Shown here: positions 1 through 6,780 of the stretch, piece after piece
Layout: each line of letters starts with the position of its first letter
Position numbering within the stretch: position 1 is the first letter of the stretch
NCBI GenBank assembly: GCA_902805805.1
Contig: CADCUE010000056.1
Span: 1 to 15,125 of the forward strand
DNA from: an uncultured Frankineae bacterium
GTDB lineage: Bacteria > Actinomycetota > Actinomycetes > Mycobacteriales > SCTD01
Direction: 5' to 3'
Length of the DNA stretch: 15,125 bases
The notes under the pieces: generated by a model
What the model was told of the DNA's origin: nothing
Database searches by the model: none
Seen by the model: only the letters and a program-made list of their open reading frames with translations
Position numbers and translations under genes: made by a program

Positions 1-2
1 GA

Positions 3-53
3 CAGCTCGTCCGCGACCTGACGGGGACTTCACACCCGTTGGGGCACAGTTGA
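3..53 (+). CDS. Possible 3' end of an upstream gene (partial)
   Basis: Reading frame 3 is open from the left edge and ends at a TGA at 51-53, encoding 16 residues (QLVRDLTGTSHPLGHS). It could be the tail of the gene before htrA. In Mycobacterium the gene there is rseA, the anti-sigma factor of SigE, but this short tail has no recognisable motif, so the identity is only inferred from gene order. Frame 1 also closes early, at 19-21, and is an alternative. Confidence 0.2.
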   Translation, partial: QLVRDLTGTSHPLGHS

Positions 54-96
54 GGTGCGGGGATCCCGTCCCCTGCTCGCGACCTCCGGAGGCTCC

Positions 97-1515
97 ATGA
101 CCGACCCCCGTGCCCAGGGCCCTGCATCCGCCCCGCACGAGGCGGGTCCTGCAGGCGCACCGCCGCCCAGCCCGTGGTGGTCGCGCCCGCAGGAGCAGTG
201 GGACGCCCCCCGGGACCCGCAGGCCGCGCCCGCTCCGGACAGCGGGTCGTCGCAGCCGCCGTACGGCGGCTACCTCTCGCCGCCGGCCGGCGACACCCAC
301 CGCCCCGACCCGTGGAGCAACCCGACCACCCGAGCGACGTTCCCCTCCGGAGCCCAGCCCTGGAGCACGGCGACCGACTCGATCGGCGGTCCACCCGGTG
401 CGCAGCGCCGCTCGCGCCGCGGGCTCGGCACGGCGGCCGCGGTCCTCGCCACCGCCCTGCTGGCCGGTTCGGTCGGTGGGGTCGTGGGGGCGCGGACGGC
501 CGACGACCGCGACCTGCTCGACCCGGCGGCGAGCCTGGGCAGCGGCTCCAGCACGTCGGCGCAGCTCGACCGGGCACCCGAGTCCATCGCCGGCATCGCG
601 GCGCGCGTCATGCGCAGCACCGTGAGCATCGCCGTGCGCGGCAACGAGGGCAACGGCACCGGCTCCGGCGTGGTCATCCGCAGCGACGGCTACATCCTCA
701 CCAACAACCACGTCGTGGCGTCGGCAGCGGGCGGCGGACGGATCACCGTGACGCTCGACAACGGCGAGCAGGAGCTGCCGGCCAAGATCGTCGGTCGCGA
801 CCCGGTCACCGACCTGGCCGTCCTGCAGGTGCAGTCGAGCGGTTCGCTGCCCGCCGCGACGCTCGGCCAGTCCCGCGCCCTGGTGGTCGGCGATCCGGTC
901 ATCGCCATCGGCTCGCCGCTCGGGCTGTCGGGCACGGTGACGACGGGCATCGTCAGCGCGCTCAACCGCACCGTCGACGTCCCCGGCGAGAACGGCGCCC
1001 GCAACCCGCTGTTCAACGCGATCCAGACCGACGCGGCGATCAACCCGGGCAACTCCGGCGGAGCGCTGGTCAACGCCAAGGGCGAGGTCATCGGCATCAA
1101 CTCGGCCATCGCCACGCTCGGCGGCGGCGGGCTGTTCGGTGGTGAGCAGAGCGGCGGCAGCATCGGCGTGGGCTTCGCGATCCCCGTCGACGAGGCCAAG
1201 TCGGTCGCGGAGGAGATCATCCGGACCGGGGAGGCGACCCATCCGAGCATCGGCGTGTCGGCCACGACGATCGCCGGCACGACCGACCGCAAGGGCGCTC
1301 TGGTGCGCGAGCTCACCCCGGGCGGCGCCGCGAGCAAGGCCGGTCTGGAGCCCAACGACCTCATCGTCAAGGTCGACGACGACGAGGTGACCAGCGTCGA
1401 CGAGCTCATCCTCGCCGTCCGCTCGCACAAGATCGGCGACACCGTGACGATCACCTACGTGCGCGACCGGCAGACCCGCACGGCGGACGTCGTCCTGCAG
1501 GACCTGCAGCGCTGA
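97..1515 (+). CDS. htrA: HtrA/DegP-family membrane-anchored serine protease with PDZ domain
   Basis: Envelope quality-control protease expected to degrade or refold damaged proteins outside the membrane. The 472-residue protein has a Pro/Gly/Ser-rich cytoplasmic N-terminus (about 1-105), one hydrophobic segment (about 109-132), a trypsin-like domain and a C-terminal PDZ domain (about 385-470). The catalytic triad is complete: His205 in TNNHVV, Asp239 in DPVTDLAVL and Ser320 in NPGNSGGAL. The ATG at 97 is preferred because GGAGG lies at 88-92. An in-frame GTG at 55 would add 14 residues but has no ribosome site. tatB follows after a strong hairpin. The order htrA-tatB-mrp resembles the mycobacterial sigE locus, which suggests envelope-stress control, though no SigE-type promoter was identified here. 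The length is typical of actinobacterial HtrA proteins. Confidence 0.95.
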   Translation: MTDPRAQGPASAPHEAGPAGAPPPSPWWSRPQEQWDAPRDPQAAPAPDSGSSQPPYGGYLSPPAGDTHRPDPWSNPTTRATFPSGAQPWSTATDSIGGPPGAQRRSRRGLGTAAAVLATALLAGSVGGVVGARTADDRDLLDPAASLGSGSSTSAQLDRAPESIAGIAARVMRSTVSIAVRGNEGNGTGSGVVIRSDGYILTNNHVVASAAGGGRITVTLDNGEQELPAKIVGRDPVTDLAVLQVQSSGSLPAATLGQSRALVVGDPVIAIGSPLGLSGTVTTGIVSALNRTVDVPGENGARNPLFNAIQTDAAINPGNSGGALVNAKGEVIGINSAIATLGGGGLFGGEQSGGSIGVGFAIPVDEAKSVAEEIIRTGEATHPSIGVSATTIAGTTDRKGALVRELTPGGAASKAGLEPNDLIVKVDDDEVTSVDELILAVRSHKIGDTVTITYVRDRQTRTADVVLQDLQR

Positions 1516-1525
1516 CCGCTCCGGC

Positions 1526-1554
1526 GACCGCCCGGCTCGCCGAGCCGGGCGGTC
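1526..1554 (+). terminator. Hairpin terminator after htrA
   Basis: A perfect inverted repeat has arms at 1526-1539 (GACCGCCCGGCTCG) and 1541-1554, which folds as a 13-bp GC-rich stem with a 3-base loop. It starts 11 bases after the htrA stop and has no U tract, as is common for actinobacterial terminators. It lies 32 bases before tatB, so tatB may have its own transcript or receive only partial readthrough. Confidence 0.75.
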
Positions 1555-1585
1555 GTAGGCTGAGCGCAGCCACGACGGAGGTGCC

Positions 1586-1924
1586 GTGTTCGAGAACCTG
1601 GGCTGGGGCGAGATCGCCGTCCTGCTCGTCCTGGCGCTGTTCGTCTTCGGACCCGACCGCCTGCCGACCCTCGCCGCGGAGGCCGGGCGGGGCCTGCGCA
1701 AGGTCCGGCTCTACGTCAAGGGCATGACCGACGACCTCAAGACCGAGCTCGGCCCCGAGCTCGGCGACGTCGACCTCGCCTCGCTCAACCCCCGCACCTT
1801 CGTCGCGAAGCACCTGCTGACCGACGAGGAGGACGACGAGCCGGTGCGCCCGGCGGCGCGACCGCGGAGCGGGGCGCCCCTGGCGGCCGGGGAGCCGGCG
1901 CCCTGGGACCCCGACGCGACCTGA
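1586..1924 (+). CDS. tatB: Sec-independent (Tat) protein translocase subunit TatB
   Basis: TatB binds Tat signal peptides together with TatC and passes folded substrates to the TatA pore in the cytoplasmic membrane. The 112-residue protein has the family layout: an N-terminal transmembrane helix (about 5-21), the hinge FGPDRLP, an amphipathic helix (about 27-50, AAEAGRGLRKVRLYVKG) and a long charged, Pro-rich tail. The FENLGWGEIAVLLVLALFVF start is typical of actinobacterial TatB rather than TatA. The GTG start has GGAGG at 1577-1581, four bases upstream. tatA and tatC are not in the window, consistent with tatB lying apart from tatAC in actinobacteria. Its stop is 4 bases from the stop of the converging mrp gene. 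Confidence 0.93.
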   Translation: MFENLGWGEIAVLLVLALFVFGPDRLPTLAAEAGRGLRKVRLYVKGMTDDLKTELGPELGDVDLASLNPRTFVAKHLLTDEEDDEPVRPAARPRSGAPLAAGEPAPWDPDAT

Positions 1925-1949
1925 GCGGCTAGCGGCGCGCCGGGCTCAG
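1921..1949. terminator. Possible bidirectional hairpin at the tatB/mrp convergence
   Basis: CTGAGC (1921-1926) pairs with GCTCAG (1944-1949), and GGC/GCC inside can extend the stem across a 2-base bulge. The structure contains both stop codons (tatB TGA 1922-1924; mrp stop complement at 1929-1931). Since the stops are 4 bases apart, any terminator here has to include coding sequence. The stem is imperfect and there is no U tract, so this is moderate evidence. Confidence 0.4.
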
Positions 1950-3071
1950 CCCGAGCGACATGCCCGCCAGACCGCGCGGCTTGCCGCTCAGCGACCGGGT
2001 GATGTCCAGCAGCGCCCGGGAGGCGGCGGCCGTGGGATCGGACAGCACCAGCGGCGAGCCGTGGTCACCGCCCTCGCGCAGGCGGACGTCGATCGGCACC
2101 TGGCCGAGCAGCGGCACGGGCGCGCCCAGCCGGCTGCTCAGGCTGCTGGCGACGGCCGCGCCGCCGCCCGAGCCGAACACGTCGATGCGCTCGTCGCAGT
2201 GCGGGCACTCCAGGTAGCTCATGTTCTCCACCACGCCGGCGATGCGCTGGTGGGTCTGCAGGGCGATCGAGCCGGCGCGCTCGGCGACCTCCTGCGCCGC
2301 CAGCTGGGGAGTGGTGACCACGAGGATCTCGGCGCTGGGGACGAGCTGGGCGACCGAGATCGCGACGTCGCCGGTGCCCGGCGGCAGGTCCATGAGCAGG
2401 ACGTCCAGGTCGCCCCAGTAGACGTCGCCGAGGAACTGCTGCAGCGCGCGGTGCAGCATCGGCCCGCGCCAGACGACCGGGGTGTTGTCCTTGGTGAACA
2501 TGCCGATCGAGATGACCTTCACGCCGTACGACGACGGCGGCATGATCATCGACTCGACCTGCGTGGGCCGGTGCTGCACGCCGAGCATGCGCGGGATGGA
2601 GAAGCCGTAGATGTCGGCGTCGAGCACCCCGACGGACAGGCCCTGCTGCGCCATCGCCGCGGCGAGGTTGACGGTGACGCTCGACTTGCCCACGCCGCCC
2701 TTGCCGGACGCCACCGCGAACACCTTGGTGAGCGAGCCCGGGAGCGCGAACGGGATCTCGCGGACCGGGTTGTCCCCGCGCAGCAGCGTCTGCAGCTCCT
2801 GGCGCTGCTCGGCGCTCATGACGTCGAGCTCGACGGCCACCCGCTGCACCCCGGGGAGCGCGCCCACGGCGGTGGTCACCCGCTCGGTGATCGTCTCCTT
2901 CATCGGGCAGCCGCTGACGGTCAGGTAGATGCCGACGCGGGCGAGCCCGTCGGGGTCGACGGTCGCGCTCTTGACCATGCCCAGCTCGGTCACCGGGCGC
3001 CGGATCTCCGGGTCGATGACGGTGGACAGGGCAGCCGTGAGCTGCTCGGCGGTGGGCATGGCGATCGTCAA
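1929..3071 (-). CDS. mrp: Mrp/ApbC-family iron-sulfur cluster carrier P-loop ATPase
   Basis: Cytosolic ATPase that carries and delivers [4Fe-4S] clusters to target enzymes. The 380-residue protein has an N-terminal MIP18/DUF59 domain (about 6-90) with the conserved SGCP at 53-56. The Mrp/NBP35-type nucleotide-binding domain follows, with deviant Walker A SGKGGVGKSS at 122-131, Walker B-like LLMDLPPGTGD near 225-235, and CPHC at 289-292, the cysteine pair expected to hold the cluster between two subunits. Length fits the family. The TTG start at 3071 is chosen because AAGGA sits five bases upstream on the minus strand; an ATG four codons later (3059) is equally possible and has no good ribosome site. 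The reading frame stays open upstream to 3407, but that extension is low-complexity and not Mrp-like. Confidence 0.93.
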   Translation of the reverse strand: MTIAMPTAEQLTAALSTVIDPEIRRPVTELGMVKSATVDPDGLARVGIYLTVSGCPMKETITERVTTAVGALPGVQRVAVELDVMSAEQRQELQTLLRGDNPVREIPFALPGSLTKVFAVASGKGGVGKSSVTVNLAAAMAQQGLSVGVLDADIYGFSIPRMLGVQHRPTQVESMIMPPSSYGVKVISIGMFTKDNTPVVWRGPMLHRALQQFLGDVYWGDLDVLLMDLPPGTGDVAISVAQLVPSAEILVVTTPQLAAQEVAERAGSIALQTHQRIAGVVENMSYLECPHCDERIDVFGSGGGAAVASSLSSRLGAPVPLLGQVPIDVRLREGGDHGSPLVLSDPTAAASRALLDITRSLSGKPRGLAGMSLGLSPARR

Positions 3072-3128
3072 GGAGGTCCTTCGGCAGGGTCCGGCGACGG
3101 GGCAGGAGCGCGTGCCCGGACGAGCTCC

Positions 3129-3134
3129 ATCGTA
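3129..3134 (-). promoter_or_regulatory. Candidate -10 element for mrp
   Basis: On the minus strand the hexamer TACGAT matches the actinobacterial -10 pattern TAnnnT and lies about 57 bases before the mrp start. No convincing -35 is visible at 17-18 bases, so this is a weak prediction. Confidence 0.3.
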
Positions 3135-3183
3135 CGTCCGCAGCCCGGGCCCGACCCCGCCGGCAGCGGCGGCGGCTTCGGCG

Positions 3184-3273
3184 ACTTCCCCTGCGGTGCG
3201 GTACGCGCGGAGGCCCTGCGCGTGCGCCGGCGCAGGGGAAGTGCGCACGCGGCGGGCCGGCGCAGGGGAAGTG
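3184..3273. repeat. Small repeat family: two direct 18-bp copies and one inverted 12-bp copy
   Basis: GCCGGCGCAGGGGAAGTG occurs at 3226-3243 and again at 3256-3273, a perfect 18-bp repeat with a 30-bp period. The 12-bp core CGCAGGGGAAGT is present in inverse orientation at 3184-3195 (ACTTCCCCTGCG). The inverted copy can pair with either direct copy to form a stem-loop. It lies in the 235-base gap between mrp and the mcl2-like gene, both on the minus strand. It may be a dispersed intergenic repeat, a transcription stop for mcl2's downstream side, or a binding site; the sequence alone does not decide. Confidence 0.7.
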
Positions 3274-3306
3274 GCCCCTTGGTGCGGCGGGCGGGGTGGC
3301 CGGTCG

Positions 3307-4149
3307 TCAGGCGAGCGCGGCGACGGCCTCAGCGGTGGCCAGCGTGCGGCGGGCCTCGTCGACGTGCAGGTTCTCGACCATGCGGCCGTCCACGGTGACG
3401 ACCCCACGGCCCTCGCGCTGCGCCTGCTCGAACGCCGCGATGACCCGCCCGGCGTGCTCCACGTCGTCCTCGCTGGGCGCCCACGCCCGGTTGGCGATCT
3501 CGACCTGGCCGGGGTGCACGAGCGTCTTGCCGTCGAAGCCGAGCTCGGCGCCCTGCCGGCACTCCGCCGAGAAGCCCTCGAGGTCGCGCACGTCGTTGTA
3601 GACGCCGTCCAGGACGTCGACCCCGGCGGCGCGTGCGGCGAGCAGGATCGCCGCGAGGTGCGGCAGCAGCGGAGCGCGCCCCGGGACCAGCCGGGCGCGC
3701 AGCTCCTTGGCCAGGTCGTTGGTCCCGACGACGAGGACGTCGACCTGCGGGTGCTCGGCGATCTCCCGCGCGGCGAGCACCCCGGCCGGGGTCTCGACCA
3801 TCGCCCAGATGCGGGTGTCCGGTCCGGTGACTGCGGCGACCTGCGCCAGGTGGTCGGGACCGCTCGTCTTCGGGACGACCACCGCGGCCGGTCCGGCCGC
3901 GGCGGCGGCCTCGAGGTCGGCCCGGCCCCAGGGGGTGTCCAGGCCGTTGCAGCGGACGGTCAGCGTGCGCCGGCCGTACGCCCCCGACCGGACGGCAGCG
4001 CAGGCCTGCTCGCGCGCCGACTCCTTGGCGTCCGGCGCGACGGCGTCCTCGAGGTCGAAGATGACGGCGTCGCACGGCAGGGTGCGGGCCTTGTCCAGGG
4101 CGCGCGTGTTGGAGGACGGCATGTAGAGCGCCGAGCGCAGGACCCTCAC
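3307..4149 (-). CDS. mcl2: CitE-superfamily CoA-ester enzyme, Mcl2-like ((3S)-malyl-CoA thioesterase candidate)
   Basis: Member of the HpcH/HpaI aldolase - citrate lyase beta superfamily, 280 residues, the usual length. Seen: SALYMPSSN at 7-14, FDLEDAVAP at 31-39, substrate-binding Arg66, VVPK at 91-94, VETPAGV with Glu119 as a Mg2+ ligand, GTNDLAKEL at 142-150 with Asp145 as the second ligand, and DGKTLVHP at 206-213. GTNDLAKEL and the DGVYND...[10 protein letters not shown] segment resemble the (3S)-malyl-CoA thioesterase branch (Mcl2) of the ethylmalonyl-CoA pathway, which releases malate and CoA. That subfamily call rests on recall; a malyl-CoA or citramalyl-CoA lyase is the alternative. 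The GTG start at 4149 overlaps the stop of the preceding mcl1-like gene as GTGA, so translation is probably coupled. A frame-open extension upstream to 5292 is an artefact over the neighbouring gene. Confidence 0.85.
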   Translation of the reverse strand: MRVLRSALYMPSSNTRALDKARTLPCDAVIFDLEDAVAPDAKESAREQACAAVRSGAYGRRTLTVRCNGLDTPWGRADLEAAAAAGPAAVVVPKTSGPDHLAQVAAVTGPDTRIWAMVETPAGVLAAREIAEHPQVDVLVVGTNDLAKELRARLVPGRAPLLPHLAAILLAARAAGVDVLDGVYNDVRDLEGFSAECRQGAELGFDGKTLVHPGQVEIANRAWAPSEDDVEHAGRVIAAFEQAQREGRGVVTVDGRMVENLHVDEARRTLATAEAVAALA

Positions 4150-5213
4150 AGGTCGTACGCCCGCGCCAGCTCGGGGTCGCGCGCCGCGAGGTCGCGGGCC
4201 AGCCGCAGCACGACCGCGCACTGCTTGTACGTCGCGTCGTCCTGCATCTTGCCGTCGATCATGACCGCCCCCCGGCCGTCCTCGCCCATCGCCTCCACCA
4301 CCGTGCGGGCCCACCTGACCTCCGCCACCTCGGGGGAGAAGACCCGGCGCGCGATGTCGACCTGCACCGGGTGCAGCGTCCACGTGCCGACGCAGCCGAG
4401 CAGGTAGGCGTTGCGGAACTGGTCCTCGCACGCGACGACGTCCGAGATGTCCCCGAACGGCCCGTAGTAGGGGTAGATCCCGGCCTGCACGCAGGCGTCG
4501 ACCATGCGCGCGACCGTGTAGTGCCACAGGTCCTGCTGGTAGGTCGCGCGGGGCGCCTCGACCTGCCCGGCGCCCTGGTCGTCGAGCGGCGGGTCCTGGC
4601 GGACGAGGTAGCCCGGGTGACCGCCGCCCACGCGCGTGGTCTTCATCCGGCGGTCCGCGGCCAGGTCGGCCGGGCCGAGCGAGATGCCCTGCATGCGCGG
4701 GGAGGCCTGGGCGATCTGCTCGACCTGCGCCATGCCGGACGCCGTCTCGAGGATCGCGTGGACCTGCAGCGGGCGGACGAGACGACCCTTGGCCTCGAGC
4801 TGGGCCAGCAGCCGGTCGACGTAGTGGATGTCCTCGGGGCCCTGGACCTTCGGGACCATGACGACGTCGAGGCGGTCGCCGACCTCGGTCACCAGCGTGG
4901 TCAGGTCGTCCAGCACCCAGGGGGAGTCCAGGGCGTTGACGCGGGTCCACAGCTGCGTCGACCCGAGGTCCACGCTGCGCGCCACGTCCACCAGCCCGGC
5001 CCGGGCCGCCTGCTTGCTCGCGGCCGGGACGGCGTCCTCCAGGTTGCCGAGCAGGACGTCCACCTTCGCGGCGAGGTCCGGCAGCTTGGCCACCATCCTG
5101 GCGTTCGACGGGTCGAAGAAGTGGATCATCCGCGACGGCCGCCACGGGATCTCGCGCAGCGGCTGCGGAGCGCCGACGGCCAGCGGGCGGAAGAAGTCCT
5201 TGGGACTGCGCAC
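4146..5213 (-). CDS. mcl1: HpcH/HpaI aldolase family protein, Mcl1-like malyl-CoA/beta-methylmalyl-CoA lyase
   Basis: Predicted Mg2+-dependent lyase that cleaves beta-methylmalyl-CoA to glyoxylate and propionyl-CoA and/or malyl-CoA to glyoxylate and acetyl-CoA. The 355-residue protein carries [10 protein letters not shown] at 54-63, Arg91 in [13 protein letters not shown] at 119-122, ILETASGM with Glu156, and [10 protein letters not shown] with Asp183 as metal ligand. The [11 protein letters not shown] loop after it and the PFGDISD segment parallel Rhodobacter-type Mcl1, and it is longer than CitE proteins, as Mcl1 is. It is the first gene of a two-gene unit, overlapping the mcl2-like gene by 4 bases. 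The GTG start at 5213 has no Shine-Dalgarno sequence but has TAGCCT six bases upstream on the minus strand, consistent with a leaderless transcript. Substrate choice within the family is inferred. Confidence 0.85.
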   Translation of the reverse strand: MRSPKDFFRPLAVGAPQPLREIPWRPSRMIHFFDPSNARMVAKLPDLAAKVDVLLGNLEDAVPAASKQAARAGLVDVARSVDLGSTQLWTRVNALDSPWVLDDLTTLVTEVGDRLDVVMVPKVQGPEDIHYVDRLLAQLEAKGRLVRPLQVHAILETASGMAQVEQIAQASPRMQGISLGPADLAADRRMKTTRVGGGHPGYLVRQDPPLDDQGAGQVEAPRATYQQDLWHYTVARMVDACVQAGIYPYYGPFGDISDVVACEDQFRNAYLLGCVGTWTLHPVQVDIARRVFSPEVAEVRWARTVVEAMGEDGRGAVMIDGKMQDDATYKQCAVVLRLARDLAARDPELARAYDL

Positions 5214-5219
5214 GTCGCG

Positions 5220-5225
5220 AGGCTA
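5220..5225 (-). promoter_or_regulatory. Candidate leaderless -10 element for mcl1-mcl2
   Basis: Minus-strand TAGCCT ends six bases before the GTG start of the mcl1-like gene. A TAnnnT hexamer at this distance with no ribosome site is the usual appearance of a leaderless actinobacterial promoter. The -35 region (about 5243-5248) is not recognisable. Confidence 0.4.
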
Positions 5226-5274
5226 GAGCCAGCGGCCCTGCCGCCGCCCGACGGGTTCGTGCCACCAGGCCGGA

Positions 5275-5301
5275 CGCTGATCGTGAGCGCACAACTACGC
5301 T
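5275..5301 (+). promoter_or_regulatory. Candidate marR promoter with operator-like imperfect palindrome
   Basis: TACGCT at 5296-5301 fits a -10 element about 30 bases before the marR start, leaving room for a leader with GGAGGAGG at 5319-5326. Just upstream, CGCTGATCGTGAGCG (5275-5289) is an imperfect palindrome (CGCT...AGCG), placed where a MarR protein could autoregulate. The 117-base gap is shared with the divergent mcl1-mcl2 unit. Evidence is weak: no -35 consensus and only short palindromic arms. Confidence 0.3.
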
Positions 5302-5330
5302 GGACGGACCCTGTCGTCGGAGGAGGCCGC

Positions 5331-5798
5331 ATGCCCGCCCAGCAGCAGCAGCAAGGCCTCACCCGCGCTGAGCTGACGGCCTGGCGGATGTTCCTGCGCG
5401 CCCACTCGACGGTGGTGCGCGCGCTCGAGACCGAGCTGATGGCCGAGCACGACCTGCCGCTGGCGTCCTACGACGTGCTGGTGCAGCTGTCCGAGGCGCC
5501 CGACCGGCGGCTGCGCATGACCGAGCTGGCCGACCGGGTGCTGCTGTCCCGGTCCGGGCTGACCCGTCTCGCCGACCGGCTGGAGCGGGAGGGCCTGCTG
5601 CGCCGCGAGGCCTGCCCGAGCGACGCCCGCGGGACGCTCGCCGTCCTGACCGACGCCGGCATCGCCCGGCTGCGCGAGGCCTGGCCGACCCACCTGCGCG
5701 GCGTCGAGCAGCACGTCACCTCTCGCCTCACGCCCGACGAGATCGAGCAGCTGTCCAGCCTGCTGGGCAAGCTCGTCCCCGACGGAGCGCCCAGCTGA
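5331..5798 (+). CDS. MarR-family winged-helix transcriptional regulator
   Basis: Predicted dimeric DNA-binding regulator of 155 residues, the standard MarR length. The N-terminal helix (about 10-40) and C-terminal helices (about 115-150) would form the dimer interface. The winged helix-turn-helix runs through LRMTELADRVLLSRSGLTRL (recognition helix LSRSGLTRLADRLEREG) followed by the wing with the family-typical REACPSDARGTLAVLTDAG. The ATG at 5331 has a strong ribosome site, GGAGGAGG, at 5319-5326. It is the first gene of a compact unit with azlC and azlD (stop overlaps the azlC start) and is divergent from mcl1-mcl2. It may control AzlCD, itself, or the divergent lyases; the ligand is unknown. 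An apparent extension of the frame upstream to 4371 is antisense to mcl1 and not real. Confidence 0.9.
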   Translation: MPAQQQQQGLTRAELTAWRMFLRAHSTVVRALETELMAEHDLPLASYDVLVQLSEAPDRRLRMTELADRVLLSRSGLTRLADRLEREGLLRREACPSDARGTLAVLTDAGIARLREAWPTHLRGVEQHVTSRLTPDEIEQLSSLLGKLVPDGAPS

Positions 5799-6457
5799 GC
5801 CTGCCGACGGGCCAGCGACGGGCCGTCCTGCGGGACGCCGCCGGGATCGGGGTCGCGGTCGGGGCGTACGGGCTGTCGTTCGGCGCGGCGGCGGTCACCG
5901 CGGGGCTGTCCACGGCGCAGGCCTGCGCCCTGTCGCTGCTGCTGTTCACCGGCGCGTCGCAGTTCGCGCTCGTGGGGGTCCTCGGCGCCGGCGGCAGCGC
6001 GCTCGCCGCGGTCGCCGGCGCTCTGCTGCTCGGCACGCGCAACACGCTGTACGCCGTGCGGCTGGCCTCGCTGGTCCCGACCCGCGGGCCGCGCCGGCTG
6101 CTCGCGGCGCAGCTCACGATCGACGAGTCGACCGGCATGGCGACGGCGGCACCGTCCGGGCTGGCGGGCACGGCCTTCTGGGCCACCGGCGCGAGCGTCT
6201 ACGTGCTGTGGAACCTCGCCACCCTGCTCGGCGCCCTGGGAGCAGCGCGCCTCGGCGACCCCCGCACGCTCGGCCTCGACGCGGCCGTGCCCGCCGCGTT
6301 CCTCGCGCTGCTGGCGCCGCAGCTGCGCACCCGGACCCTGGCCGGAGCCGGCGCCGCGGGCGCCCTGGTGGCGGCGGCGGCCGTACCGCTCACGCCGCCC
6401 GGAGTGCCGGTGCTGCTGGCCGCGCTCGTCGTCGCACCGCTGCTGGTGCGCCGGTGA
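5795..6457 (+). CDS. azlC: AzlC family branched-chain amino acid exporter, large subunit, probable CTG start
   Basis: Membrane protein expected to work with AzlD in exporting branched-chain amino acids or related compounds. The frame holds the AzlC N-terminal signature GVAVGAYGLSFGAAAV (about 19-34), FTGASQFALVG (51-61) and RNTLYAVRL (82-90), followed by several hydrophobic helices. There is no ATG, GTG or TTG in frame between the preceding marR coding region and 5972, and starting at GTG 5972 would delete the conserved first helix and FTGASQFA. The best start is CTG at 5795. It overlaps the marR stop as CTGA and has GGAG at 5784-5787, seven bases upstream, giving 220 residues, close to normal AzlC length. 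A second CTG at 5801 is the alternative. Confidence 0.85.
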   Translation: MSLPTGQRRAVLRDAAGIGVAVGAYGLSFGAAAVTAGLSTAQACALSLLLFTGASQFALVGVLGAGGSALAAVAGALLLGTRNTLYAVRLASLVPTRGPRRLLAAQLTIDESTGMATAAPSGLAGTAFWATGASVYVLWNLATLLGALGAARLGDPRTLGLDAAVPAAFLALLAPQLRTRTLAGAGAAGALVAAAAVPLTPPGVPVLLAALVVAPLLVRR

Positions 6458-6756
6458 TCTGGGCGGCGGTCGTGGCCGGCTGCGCAGGCTGCTACCTGCT
6501 CAAGCTCGCGGGCTGGTCGGTGCCGACCCGGTGGCTCGAACGACCTCGGCTGCAGTCCGCGGCGGTGCTGCTGCCCGTGCCGCTGCTCGCGGCCCTGGTC
6601 GTGGTGCAGGCCTTCGCCGGTGACCGGGCGCTGGTCCTGGACGCCCGGGCCGCGGGCCTGGGCGCCGCAGCCGTGCTGGTGCTGCTGCGGGCGCCGTTCC
6701 TGCTCGTCGTGGTCGTCGCCGCGGCGACGGCAGCCGCGCTGCGCGCCACCGGCTGA
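6454..6756 (+). CDS. azlD: AzlD family branched-chain amino acid transport small subunit
   Basis: A 100-residue, strongly hydrophobic protein with about three to four transmembrane segments, the partner of AzlC. Family-like features are the start IWAAVVAGCAGCYLLKLAGW, the Pro-Thr-Arg-Trp segment after helix 1 (VPTRWLERP, about 23-31), LLPVPLLAALVVVQAF in the second helix, and LLRAPFLLVVVVAAATAAAL at the C-terminus. The GTG start overlaps the azlC stop as GTGA, so the two proteins are probably made together by translational coupling. The gene ends at a hairpin shared with the convergent DUF1003 gene. Confidence 0.87.
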   Translation: MIWAAVVAGCAGCYLLKLAGWSVPTRWLERPRLQSAAVLLPVPLLAALVVVQAFAGDRALVLDARAAGLGAAAVLVLLRAPFLLVVVVAAATAAALRATG

Positions 6757-6780
6757 CACCGGGACCGGGCCGGGTGTCAG
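6753..6780. terminator. Bidirectional hairpin between azlD and the DUF1003 gene
   Basis: CTGACACC (6753-6760) pairs with GGTGTCAG (6773-6780), an 8-bp perfect stem around a 12-base GC-rich loop. The two arms contain the azlD stop (6754-6756) and the complement of the DUF1003 stop (6777-6779), so it can serve both converging transcripts. Confidence 0.65.

Noticed and set aside
3226..3273. Possible CRISPR-like repeat pair
   Set aside because: Only two direct copies with a 12-base spacer and one partial inverted copy; no array and no cas genes.
2061..3398. A 445-codon open frame on the plus strand opposite mrp
   Set aside because: It is His/Arg/Asp-rich low-complexity sequence, antisense to a clear Mrp protein, with no motif.
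3307..5292. A 661-codon open frame on the minus strand
   Set aside because: Only the last 280 codons encode a recognisable protein; the rest is a frame-shifted, Arg/Gly/Pro-rich shadow of the mcl1-like gene.
5972..6457. AzlC beginning at GTG 5972
   Set aside because: It would remove the conserved first helix and the FTGASQFA motif.
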